Assembly: GCA_965203505.1 (NCBI GenBank)
Contig: OZ241880.1
Span: 2,356,001 to 2,420,000 of the forward strand
Source of the DNA: Bin127 sp965203505
Lineage (GTDB): Bacteria; Chloroflexota; Dehalococcoidia; Lucifugimonadales; Lucifugimonadaceae
DNA: 64,000 nucleotides
Direction of reading: 5' to 3'
Shown here: one piece after another, positions 6,543 through 14,169 of the stretch
Position numbering within the stretch: the stretch's first letter is position 1
Layout of the letters: each line of letters begins with the position of its first letter
Position numbers and translations under genes: made by a program
The notes under the pieces: model-generated
Seen by the model: the letters and a program-made list of their open reading frames with translations, nothing else
Database searches by the model: none
Told to the model about the DNA's origin: nothing

Positions 6543-8771
6543 ATGTTACGAACCAAGCAAATGAGGTGGGCATTGTTGCCGCTGATTGCCATGTTGGCAT
6601 CGGTAGCGTTGTATGCCTGTGCTTCGACTGAGACGGTGATTCAGACCGTTGAGGTACCTGTCGACCGCGAGGTCGTGGTCGTGGAGACCGTCGTCGTGGA
6701 AAAGCAGGTAGAGGTGGCTGGCGAAACGATCATCCAAGAGGTTGAAGTTCCAGTCGAGCGGGTGGTTGAGGTCAAAGTCGTCGAGACCGTCGTCATCGAA
6801 CGCGAGCGCGTAGTCGAAGGACAGACGGTCGTCGAAACTGTCGTCGTCGAACGCGAAGTCGTTAAAGAAGTCGAAAAAGAGGTCCCGGTCGAGGTTGAGG
6901 TCGAGGTCGTTAAAGAGGTCGAGGTCGTTAAAGAGGTAGAGGTCGAGAAGGAAGTTGAGGTCGTCAAAGAGGTAGAGGTTGTCAAGGAAGTCGAGAAAGA
7001 GGTAGTCGTAGTCGCTACTGCGACGCCAGCTCCTGAGACTTTCTATGGGCTGCCGATACCGATGGCTCAACCGACAATCAGTGAGCCGCCGGACCCGATT
7101 ACCGGTTCCGACACCGTCGTGATTCGGACGGGTCTTGAACTCCGGGGCAGCGGTATTCCGGGCGACCCCACAGGTGGGATGTTCCTCGGACAAAGCGTGA
7201 CTGAGAAGTTCTTCTTGACCGACGAGAGCGGCAACGCGGTCAACCAGGTGATTACCGGTTGGGAACTGGTCGACGACGAGGATGCGATCGGCGGGCAGGC
7301 TCTCATCTTCAACATCAAGCCGGACGTTCCGTTCCACAACCATTGGGGCGAGTTCGGGAACTTGAGTGCGGATGACGTTGTCTGGGCCTACAACAGAGGC
7401 AACCCGGGTTACAACCCTGAGTCGGCGACGGACGGCGGCTCGAACTGGGTCTCGTTCATCGGCAACCAGGCGTTGACGAAGGTCGACGACATGACCGTTC
7501 GAGTTCCGTTGCAGGAGTATGACGTCCGCTGGCAGACGTTTATGTTTGGTCAAGCGGGCCTTGGATTGAGCATCACGAGCAAGAATGCTTTTGACACGAT
7601 GGGCGAAGACTGGGTGCGCGAGCACGTGGTCGGCACCGGCCCATACATGGTGGAAGAGTATGCGTATGATGCGACGCTTCAGTTGAGGGCAGTCCAAAAT
7701 CACCACCGCAAGACAGCATCAGTCGACAGGATCATCTACGAACCGACTCCAGAGGACGCGGTCGCAGAGGCAGGTCTTCGCAATGGCAGCCTGGACGTTG
7801 CAGCAGTGGACCTTCGGAACTACCCGACTTTGACGCAGGAAGGCTTCGAGATTATTGGAGCCGGTGCGGGTTCGTTCCACTCGATCTCGTTCTCCGGCAA
7901 CTACTGGCAGGACACGATCTACACGCCGGATCCCGACGACGTCGAGACACCGATCGAGTTGCATGCGACGGTTCGCCACCACATCCCGTGGATCGGCGAC
8001 CCGCGACGTGACAGTTTCGGCAACCCGCCGGAAGGCTTTACGAGCATGACGCGAGCGGCGCATGTGCGTCAAGCGCTGTCGTTCGCGATCGACCGTTCGC
8101 TCATCGCCGAGGTCCTGTTCTCGAACGCGGCGTGGCCGAACTACGTTTACGGTCACGACATCAACAACGAGAACTGGCAAGACAAGTGGAACGTCGCGTA
8201 CGACTTCGAACTCGCGGGACAAATGCTGGATGAGGCAGGTTACCCGAAGAACGACAACGGTATCCGCTTTGAGATGCCGTTCTTCATCCGAATCGGAAGA
8301 GGCGATGAAGAGATCGGCACCGCCGTCGTCGGCATGTGGCGAGAACTAGGCATCGACATGCAGGACTGGAAAGCGCAGTATCAGACGTATCGCCCGAGCC
8401 TGATCGGACGAACGGCGACGGCTCCGTGGATCCACTCAGCAGGCGCCGAGGCTCCTCACGCACCGTGGGACTGGCCGGTGGTGAGCAACTCTGAGTGTTC
8501 AGGCGGACGCCCGGGTTTCAACATCGGTATCGAGATCCAAGAGCTCTGCGAGTGGGGCACGCAGATGAACCAGACGCAGGACAAGGCTGGTCGGATCGAG
8601 ATTCGCAACTTGATGGCGGACTTCCTCCACAAGTGGAACCCGGCCATCGGAACGGTTGCTCGTCCGAACGTGGCGTTGGTGAACCCCAAGAAGATCGATT
8701 CCTGGGATATGCCGCAGGCGGTGCGTGAATCCGCTCTGCACCATCCAGAGTTCATCATCACCGTGCAGTGA
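6543..8771 (+). CDS. ABC transporter substrate-binding lipoprotein (peptide/nickel/opine type) with Val/Glu/Lys tether
   Basis: 742 residues. A signal peptide ending in the lipobox LYAC gives a lipid-anchored Cys. It is followed by about 135 residues of VE(V/K)-rich repeats (VVKEVEV-like), then an SBP_bac_5 fold: a typical middle (DVPFHNHWGEFGNLSADDVVWAYNRG), the GTGPYMVEEY segment and a RQALSFAIDRSLIAEVLF segment. Such proteins deliver oligopeptides or other small solutes to DppB/C-type permeases, which follow directly. The ATG at 6543 has GGGAGG 7 nt upstream and puts the signal peptide at the N-terminus. The tether lengthens the protein well beyond the usual 500-600 residues. Substrate not assignable. 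Confidence 0.9.
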   Translation: MLRTKQMRWALLPLIAMLASVALYACASTETVIQTVEVPVDREVVVVETVVVEKQVEVAGETIIQEVEVPVERVVEVKVVETVVIERERVVEGQTVVETVVVEREVVKEVEKEVPVEVEVEVVKEVEVVKEVEVEKEVEVVKEVEVVKEVEKEVVVVATATPAPETFYGLPIPMAQPTISEPPDPITGSDTVVIRTGLELRGSGIPGDPTGGMFLGQSVTEKFFLTDESGNAVNQVITGWELVDDEDAIGGQALIFNIKPDVPFHNHWGEFGNLSADDVVWAYNRGNPGYNPESATDGGSNWVSFIGNQALTKVDDMTVRVPLQEYDVRWQTFMFGQAGLGLSITSKNAFDTMGEDWVREHVVGTGPYMVEEYAYDATLQLRAVQNHHRKTASVDRIIYEPTPEDAVAEAGLRNGSLDVAAVDLRNYPTLTQEGFEIIGAGAGSFHSISFSGNYWQDTIYTPDPDDVETPIELHATVRHHIPWIGDPRRDSFGNPPEGFTSMTRAAHVRQALSFAIDRSLIAEVLFSNAAWPNYVYGHDINNENWQDKWNVAYDFELAGQMLDEAGYPKNDNGIRFEMPFFIRIGRGDEEIGTAVVGMWRELGIDMQDWKAQYQTYRPSLIGRTATAPWIHSAGAEAPHAPWDWPVVSNSECSGGRPGFNIGIEIQELCEWGTQMNQTQDKAGRIEIRNLMADFLHKWNPAIGTVARPNVALVNPKKIDSWDMPQAVRESALHHPEFIITVQ

Positions 8772-8815
8772 TCGACTCTCCGGCATCGAGCTGAAGACTC
8801 AAATTCCGAGGAGTT

Positions 8816-8847
8816 GAGTGGCGCGGCCCTTTGGGGTCGCGCCACTC
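8816..8847 (+). terminator. Strong stem-loop between the SBP gene and its permease genes
   Basis: GAGTGGCGCGGCCC, loop TTTG, GGGTCGCGCCACTC: a 14-bp stem with a single G-U pair. There is no T-tract behind it, so it is more likely a processing or partial-termination element that raises the binding protein over the permeases than a full terminator. Confidence 0.55.
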
Positions 8848-8931
8848 GTCATTGACCGCGGTTCAATGCGTCACATCGTGATTTGATTGAAACTAGAACC
8901 GCGGGGCTTTTGCCGGATGATGTGAAAACGA

Positions 8932-9885
8932 ATGTATCGGTTTCTCGCAAGACGTATCTCGACGATGGTGATCTCATTGCTGGGTGCCACGATCGTGGTG
9001 TTCGGATTGGCGCACGCCAAGGATGATCCCATCAACGTGTTCATCCGCGCCGAGGGTTACGCCATCGGCCCCGAGCAGATCGCCGCGTTGCGCGCGAAGT
9101 GGGGCCTCGATAAACCGATAGTCCTGCAGTACGCAACGTGGTTGGGCAATCTCCTTCGTGCCGATCTTGGTCGGAGCGTCGGCACTAGCCGAAAAGTGAC
9201 CGACATCTTGCGAGAACGCTGGCCGGCTACGATGCAGCTCGCGATCGGTGCGTGGATCGTCGGTACGTTTGTGGGTATCCCCCTAGGCATTCTCTCAGCG
9301 ATGCGTCGGGCTTCAATCTTGGATTATTTTCTTAGGGCGTTTGCACTTTCAGGTCAATCCGTGCCGGCGTTTTGGGTTGGAATCGTCGGGATCTGGGTCT
9401 TTGCTGTCTATTTGGGATGGTTGCCCGTACCGACGTTTTATGGACGTACGGACGCGAGTTTCTTCGGACAGTTCCAGTATTGGGTCATGCCGGTGCTTGT
9501 GCTCGCTTGGGGGCCGATCGCGGGTTATCTGCGTATCACGAGATCTGCCATGTTGGAGGTGTTGGATTCGGAGTACATCAAACTTGCTCGGGCCAAAGGC
9601 ATGGGGTACAGTCGCGTGGTGGCCAAACACGCCTTCCGCAACGCGTTGATCCAGCCGTTAACGGTTTCAGCGTTGCTGCTCGCGGGCTTCATGGATGGTT
9701 CGGTGTTGGTCGAGAATGTTTTTGTCTGGCCGGGAGTGGGTCAGATCGCGGTTGCGGCGGTGAACGACAACGATTTCACTTTGCTTACCGGCATCATCTT
9801 GCTGTTCACGATATTGTTTTTGGCGATGAGTTTCATTTCGGATCTTCTTTACGTTGTTATTGATCCTCGCATAAGGCTTGATTGA
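8932..9885 (+). CDS. ABC transporter permease, DppB type
   Basis: 317 residues, with the N-terminal membrane helix (ISTMVISLLGATIVVFGLAHA), a short extracytoplasmic domain ending in LDKPIVLQYATWLGNLLRADLG, and a BPD_transp_1 domain with about five helices. The EAA-type loop that contacts the ATPase is seen at EYIKLARAKGMGYSRVVAKHAFRNALIQPLT. The C-terminus DPRIRLD is the standard DppB ending. It overlaps the next permease gene by one base and forms an importer with the upstream binding protein. No ATP-binding subunit gene follows. Confidence 0.93.
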   Translation: MYRFLARRISTMVISLLGATIVVFGLAHAKDDPINVFIRAEGYAIGPEQIAALRAKWGLDKPIVLQYATWLGNLLRADLGRSVGTSRKVTDILRERWPATMQLAIGAWIVGTFVGIPLGILSAMRRASILDYFLRAFALSGQSVPAFWVGIVGIWVFAVYLGWLPVPTFYGRTDASFFGQFQYWVMPVLVLAWGPIAGYLRITRSAMLEVLDSEYIKLARAKGMGYSRVVAKHAFRNALIQPLTVSALLLAGFMDGSVLVENVFVWPGVGQIAVAAVNDNDFTLLTGIILLFTILFLAMSFISDLLYVVIDPRIRLD

Positions 9886-10817
9886 TGGCGACAGTCGACA
9901 CCGTACAAGACAAACCGATGAACCCGGTGGAATTGGTCGTACGCTCGCCTCTGATAGCGTGGGATTTCATGCGGCGTTGGCCGGTTATCCCGGGATTCGT
10001 CATCGTTATGTTTGGGCTTGCCACTATATTCACGACGCAATTCGCCACGGATGATCCGAATAAACAAAACTTGCGGGGGAGCTTTGCACCGCCTTTTTGG
10101 TACGACGAATATTACGAAAACAATGAATACCTCGACGATCGGTATTTGCTAGGTGCCGACCAACACGGACGCGATATCTACTCACGTCTGGTGCATGGGA
10201 CTAGGGTGTCGATCACCGTTGCGTTTGCGGCTGCTGCGATTGGGATGACAATGGGACTGTGGGCAGGGATCGCATCGGGTTGGTTTGGCGGGTGGTTCGA
10301 TGAGGTGATGACGAGGTACGTGGATGTGTGGAATGGTCTGCCGTTCCTGTTGATTGCGCTGGTTGTGTCGATAACGATCGGCACGGGATTGTTGGTGCTC
10401 ATCGGCTTGTTAGTGATGGCAACTTGGGTGGGACTGGTGAGGAACATTCGCGCGGAGGTGTTGACTCTCAAGACGAGGGATTACGTCGCATCGGCACGTG
10501 TCGCGGGCGCGAGCGACTTCCGCATCATGTATCGTCATATCCTCCCTGGCGTGATCAATCTGCTCATGGTCCTCGCCAGCCTTCGGATCGGCGGGTTGAT
10601 CTTGACGGAAGCGTCTTTGAGCTACCTAGGCATCGGTGTCCCGTCTCGCTACCCTTCCTGGGGCAACATGATCAGCGATGGACGCGAGTTCCTCGACACC
10701 GCGTGGTGGGTATCGATCTTCCCCGGGTTCTGCATCTTCCTAGTTGTTATGTCCTTCAACTTCATCGGCGATTGGGTGAGGGATAAGACGGATCCGAGGT
10801 TGCGGCAGATCAGATGA
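9885..10817 (+). CDS. ABC transporter permease, DppC type
   Basis: 310 residues, starting at the ATG whose A is the last base of the preceding stop codon. The N-terminal OppC_N helix (WPVIPGFVIVMFGLATIF) is followed by the LLGADQHGRDIYSRLVHGTRVS motif typical of DppC proteins, then a BPD_transp_1 domain. The EAA loop is at DYVASARVAGASDFRIMYRHILPGVINLL, and the protein ends DKTDPRLRQIR. Together with the DppB-type protein it forms the channel. A repeat-bearing gap of 169 nt separates it from the amidohydrolase gene, which may or may not be cotranscribed. Confidence 0.93.
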   Translation: MATVDTVQDKPMNPVELVVRSPLIAWDFMRRWPVIPGFVIVMFGLATIFTTQFATDDPNKQNLRGSFAPPFWYDEYYENNEYLDDRYLLGADQHGRDIYSRLVHGTRVSITVAFAAAAIGMTMGLWAGIASGWFGGWFDEVMTRYVDVWNGLPFLLIALVVSITIGTGLLVLIGLLVMATWVGLVRNIRAEVLTLKTRDYVASARVAGASDFRIMYRHILPGVINLLMVLASLRIGGLILTEASLSYLGIGVPSRYPSWGNMISDGREFLDTAWWVSIFPGFCIFLVVMSFNFIGDWVRDKTDPRLRQIR

Positions 10818-10876
10818 TTGCTTGTGCCCCTCAGTCTAACCCTCTCCAACATAGGGCAGAGGGGAAAGAACCGCTG

Positions 10877-10908
10877 CGCGCCCCCTTTGTCCTTCGGACA
10901 TTTCCCCC
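10877..10908 (+). repeat. 32-nt dispersed repeat, copy 3
   Basis: An exact copy of the 32-nt core, containing the internal palindrome TGTCCTTCGGACA followed by TTTCCCCC. A further GCGGGGG follows, so the right half can also fold back. It lies between the DppC gene and the amidohydrolase gene. Confidence 0.8.
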
Positions 10909-10986
10909 GCCGAGCGGGGGAAAACCTCACTTTCAACCGCGCGGACACGACTTTTACTTTGTGCGAGTCTGAAAGGTGACGACATC

Positions 10987-12156
10987 ATGTACGACACATT
11001 GATCAAGGGCGGGCACGTGATCGATCCTAAGAACGGGATTGATGCCCAGCGGGATGTTGGTATCTCGGGATCGTCGATTGCGGCGGTGGAGGCGGACATT
11101 CCGGAGGCGCAGGGTAGGAAGGTGGTAGACGCGTCGGACTGTTACGTGACTCCTGGTTTGATCGACATCCACGCGCATTGCTATCTCTACGACGGTGCGA
11201 TGTTCCCGGATGAACTTTGCTTCCCGTACGGGGTTACGACGATGGTCGACTGTGGGGGATCGGGTTGGCGGACATTTGACCATTTCAACGAGACCGTCAT
11301 CCGAAGAGCTGGGCCGCGGGTATTCGCATTGCTGAACATCGTGGGTCACGGCATGTGCGGCGATGGCGAGCAAGACGTGGATGATATGGATGTGGAGCTG
11401 ACGGCGGCGAAGATTCGGCAACGCTCTGACACTATCGTCGGCGTCAAAGTGGCACACTTCGGAGGCGTAGGTTGGGAGTCGGTGGATCGAGGAGTGGCTG
11501 CGGCGGCCGAGTCCGGTGTGTTCTGCTTGGTGGACCAGAACGCGCGGGCGTCGCGTCCGTTCGGGGAGATGATGCTGGAGCATATGAATCCTGGCGATGG
11601 TGTGACGCACTGCTTCGGGTACGGCAAGCCGATGATCGGCAACGATGGCAAGGTGAAGCCGCACTATTGGGAGGCGCGTGAAAAAGGCATCATCATGGAT
11701 GTCGGCCATGGCAACAACAGTTTTTCCTTCTCGATGGCGGTGCCGGCGATCGAGCAAGGTTTTCCTCCCGACACGATCTCGACTGACCTGCACCGCATGA
11801 GCTTGCACACGTCGCGAGCGACGCAGACGGAGGTGATGAGCAAGTTCCTAGCCATCGGGATGTCGATGTACGACATCGTGGAGAAGTCGACGTGGGCTCC
11901 GGCAAAGCAGATAGGTCATCCGGAGCTTGGGACGCTGACTCCCGGTGCGACGGGTGATGTGACGGTGTTGGAGTACGTGGAGCGGCCTTGCGGGTTGAGC
12001 GATAGTGGGCCGACTGGTTATCGGATCATGCCTGCGCCGGGCAGGCTGATCAATCAGGTGACGATCAAGGGTGGTCAGATCAGGTTCGACTACGACGGGC
12101 GGTCGAAGGAGGACTGGACAGAGACGCCTAAGACGGACTTGAATTTGCCGGGGTGA
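10987..12156 (+). CDS. Amidohydrolase superfamily metal-dependent hydrolase
   Basis: 389 residues of the amidohydrolase superfamily (dihydroorotase/deacetylase-like). It has the N-terminal beta sandwich (LIKGGHVIDPKNGIDAQRDVGI), the first metal motif LIDIHAHCY, a strand with GVKVAHFGG whose Lys is a candidate for the carbamylated bridging residue, later ligands in THCFGYGKP and DVGHGNNSFSF, and an Asp in ISTDLHRMS. The C-terminal strand returns to the beta sandwich (GELGTLTPGATGDVTVLEY region). The likely reaction is hydrolysis of an amide or cyclic imide. It follows an ABC importer, so it may act on the imported compound; that is inference. Confidence 0.83.
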   Translation: MYDTLIKGGHVIDPKNGIDAQRDVGISGSSIAAVEADIPEAQGRKVVDASDCYVTPGLIDIHAHCYLYDGAMFPDELCFPYGVTTMVDCGGSGWRTFDHFNETVIRRAGPRVFALLNIVGHGMCGDGEQDVDDMDVELTAAKIRQRSDTIVGVKVAHFGGVGWESVDRGVAAAAESGVFCLVDQNARASRPFGEMMLEHMNPGDGVTHCFGYGKPMIGNDGKVKPHYWEAREKGIIMDVGHGNNSFSFSMAVPAIEQGFPPDTISTDLHRMSLHTSRATQTEVMSKFLAIGMSMYDIVEKSTWAPAKQIGHPELGTLTPGATGDVTVLEYVERPCGLSDSGPTGYRIMPAPGRLINQVTIKGGQIRFDYDGRSKEDWTETPKTDLNLPG

Positions 12157-12486
12157 TCAGGCTTCGTTCTCTGTACGCCACGGCGTGATGGCGGCCAGAC
12201 GCTCGGACATCTCGTCTTCGGCGCGTTCGCGGTCGTACTGTGCCTGTAACCCCATCCAGAACTCGGTACTGTTACCGAAGAACCGGGAAAAGAGCAGTGC
12301 TGTTTCCGCGGTGATAGCCCGTTCACCGTGGACAATGGATCGGATCCGCGTTGCGTCCACTCCAATTGACTTCGCGAGGTGGTACTGCGTGATCCCCATC
12401 GGCTTTAGGAACTCTTCACCAAGAATCTCACCGGGATGAATGGGCGGGAGTTTTGGGAGGTTTTGGCTCTGTTGCATGTGAGGCAT
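12157..12486 (-). CDS. HigA-family antitoxin/XRE regulator, apparently without its toxin
   Basis: 109 residues from the ATG at 12486; an upstream in-frame start would add 14 residues without family similarity. The sequence PPIHPGEILGEEFLKPMGITQYHLAKSIGVDATRIRSIVHGERAITAETALLFSRFFG is the HigA/VapI helix-turn-helix signature almost complete. The C-terminal tail FWMGLQAQYD is also typical. HigA normally represses its own operon and neutralises the RelE-like HigB toxin encoded just upstream. Here the upstream 200 nt hold only intergenic repeats, so the antitoxin is solitary. Its stop codon directly abuts that of the convergent amidohydrolase gene. Confidence 0.85.
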   Translation of the reverse strand: MPHMQQSQNLPKLPPIHPGEILGEEFLKPMGITQYHLAKSIGVDATRIRSIVHGERAITAETALLFSRFFGNSTEFWMGLQAQYDRERAEDEMSERLAAITPWRTENEA

Positions 12487-12557
12487 GACGTATATCCCTC
12501 GCGTTCGAGTTTTGAGGGTTACTTGCATCTAAGAATTCTAGATTATTGCACCCCCAC

Positions 12558-12582
12558 GTCATTCCGGCGAAAGCCGGAATCC
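12558..12582 (+). repeat. GNRA-loop hairpin repeat, copy 1
   Basis: ATTCCGGC, loop GAAA, GCCGGAAT: a perfect 8-bp stem flanked by GTC and CC. A degenerate copy in the other orientation is found at 23781-23805. It sits between the divergent HigA-like and aldo/keto reductase genes. Confidence 0.7.
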
Positions 12583-12609
12583 AGAGGGTGGCGAGCAGCG
12601 CGATTACCT

Positions 12610-12641
12610 CGCGCCCCCTTTGTCCTTCGGACATTTCCCCC
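12610..12641 (+). repeat. 32-nt dispersed repeat, copy 4
   Basis: Exact copy of the 32-nt core, identical to 10877-10908. It ends about 45 nt before the ATG of the aldo/keto reductase gene, so it may overlap that gene's promoter. Confidence 0.8.
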
Positions 12642-12684
12642 GCGAGCGAGGGAAACCCAGTGAGACGCGCGCTATCATTTTTCC

Positions 12685-13704
12685 ATGCGTTACCGTCATC
12701 TAGGAAATTCTGGTTTGGAAGTCTCCGAGACGGGGCTTGGAGCGAACAGTTTCGGGGAGCCGGGGCGTAGGGATTATCGGGAGTCGAGGGCGATCGTTCA
12801 TGCCGCGATCGATCACGGGATCAACTTCGTTGATACTTCTAACGTCTACGCGCAGGGTTTGTCGGAGGAGTACATCGGACGGGCGTTGGAGGGGCGTCGG
12901 CATGAGATGTTGATTGGCACGAAGTTCGGGTCTAAGCGGAATCATGGACCGAACCTGTTTGGCGGCGGGCGGAAGTTTGTGATGGATGCCGTGGAAGATA
13001 GTCTGCGGCGGTTGCGGACGGACTATATCGATCTTTATATGATCCACCGGCCGGATCCGCGGGTGCCATTGGAAGAGACTCTGCGGGCTATGGATGACAT
13101 CGTGCGTCAGGGTAAGGCGTTGTATATCGGGGTCTGCAACTTCGAGGCTTGGCGGATGGTGGACGCGGTTTGGACCAGCAAACACCACGGGATGACGCAG
13201 TTCATCTCGTCGCAGTTCGAATATTCGATGCTTCATCGGGGCAGCGAGGCGGAGATGTTGCCGGCTTGTCGCAAGCACGGCGTCGGAGTGATGCCCTATC
13301 TGCCGTTGGCGGCGGGGTTCCTCACTGGCAAGGTGGATGTATCGGGAGCTGCGCCGGAGGGAACACGGTTGGCGTTGGATGCCAATCAGTCGGAGCGGTG
13401 GATTACGGATGACAATCTGCGGACGATAGCTGCATTGCAGGGTTGGGCACAAGAACGAGGAAAGACGTTGTTGGATCTGGCCTTCGCTTGGTTATTGGCC
13501 GACCCGATCGTTGGGACGGTGATAGCGGGGGCGAGTTCGGCGGAACAAATCGCCCAGAACGCAGCGGCTTCGAATTGGCAGTTAACGGCCCAGGAGAGGG
13601 ACGAGGTGACGGTGATATTGGATGCGCACCCGGTTGAAGGATTGAAGACCTATTACTCGGTTGCGGGGTATTTCGGTGAGCAGGTAGAGGTGTTGAAAGA
13701 GTGA
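12685..13704 (+). CDS. Aldo/keto reductase
   Basis: 339 residues with a full aldo/keto reductase TIM barrel. It opens with MRYRHLGNSGLEVSETGLGAN. The catalytic tetrad is visible: Asp in NFVDTSNVYAQG, Tyr in the same segment, Lys in MLIGTKFGS and His in LYMIHRPDP. The C-terminal NADPH-binding part has VIAGASSAEQIAQNAAA. The family reduces carbonyls with NADPH; this branch resembles YghZ/potassium-channel beta-subunit-like members. It is cytoplasmic and monocistronic by spacing, with dispersed repeats immediately upstream. Confidence 0.92.
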   Translation: MRYRHLGNSGLEVSETGLGANSFGEPGRRDYRESRAIVHAAIDHGINFVDTSNVYAQGLSEEYIGRALEGRRHEMLIGTKFGSKRNHGPNLFGGGRKFVMDAVEDSLRRLRTDYIDLYMIHRPDPRVPLEETLRAMDDIVRQGKALYIGVCNFEAWRMVDAVWTSKHHGMTQFISSQFEYSMLHRGSEAEMLPACRKHGVGVMPYLPLAAGFLTGKVDVSGAAPEGTRLALDANQSERWITDDNLRTIAALQGWAQERGKTLLDLAFAWLLADPIVGTVIAGASSAEQIAQNAAASNWQLTAQERDEVTVILDAHPVEGLKTYYSVAGYFGEQVEVLKE

Positions 13705-13715
13705 TCCGTAGTCGC

Positions 13716-13889
13716 TCAGAGGGACATCACGATTAATGCGAAATTCAATGCGGCGATCGTAGCGATGGAGATGGCGAGAGCTCGAAACCACCGAACCATG
13801 CGCTCTTCAAATCTTTCCAGATCCGTGGTCGTCAACAGATGTTCGTAACCACTCGCGTCGACGGGAGCGTCAATACGAACTTTCGACAC
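13716..13889 (-). CDS. 57-residue single-helix membrane protein, paralogue of its upstream neighbour
   Basis: A small gene starting with GTG at 13889, 12 nt after the stop of the 66-residue gene. Residues 15-34 read YEHLLTTTDLERFEERMVRW, closely matching YEHLATKADLYQLENRM plus IRW in the neighbour, and both end in one hydrophobic helix (here about residues 36-56, FRALAISIATIAALNFALIVM). The layout is a short cytoplasmic, possibly coiled-coil head followed by a tail anchor. Function unknown. The shared architecture argues that this is a real gene and not a chance frame. Confidence 0.6.
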   Translation of the reverse strand: MSKVRIDAPVDASGYEHLLTTTDLERFEERMVRWFRALAISIATIAALNFALIVMSL

Positions 13890-13901
13890 GTCGGATAACC
13901 G

Positions 13902-14102
13902 TTAATTCAAGAGCGATTGAACGAATAGGCCGGCGACTGAAACCGCCAGGATTGCCATACCGACGACCATCCCGATCAACCATCGGATCATGCGGTTTTC
14001 GAGTTGATACATGCGATTCTCAAGCTGATAGAGATCTGCCTTGGTTGCCAGATGCTCGTACCCGCCTTCAATTCGACTCAAGCGTTCTTCTACAGTTGTC
14101 AT
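13902..14102 (-). CDS. 66-residue coiled-coil protein with a C-terminal membrane anchor
   Basis: Starts MTTVEERLSRIEGGYEHLATKADLYQLE, then an internal repeat (YQLENRM twice) predicted to be a coiled coil, then a hydrophobic helix IGMVVGMAILAVSVAGLFVQSLL at the C-terminus. This is the layout of small tail-anchored proteins related to the DUF1640/CCDC90-like group; the similarity is by pattern only. It forms a two-gene unit with the 57-residue paralogue downstream. The N-terminus MTT(V/L)EER(L/V) is also shared with the heptad-repeat protein at 18479, suggesting a common origin of the head. Confidence 0.65.
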   Translation of the reverse strand: MTTVEERLSRIEGGYEHLATKADLYQLENRMYQLENRMIRWLIGMVVGMAILAVSVAGLFVQSLLN

Positions 14103-14169
14103 TTTTGTTTCACCGAAAGTTTGTGTTACAACGCATTATATAGCATTGTTAATCGCCGACGCATGCGCG

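Noticed and set aside
6546..7706. Long open frame on the minus strand opposite the importer 1 binding protein gene
   Set aside because: It arises from the antisense of the Val/Glu/Lys repeats (low-complexity Asp/Leu/Phe-rich product) and has no start signal or family.
12547..12660. Remnant of HigB toxin upstream of the HigA-like gene
   Set aside because: All frames checked by eye show only the dispersed repeats; nothing resembles RelE/HigB.
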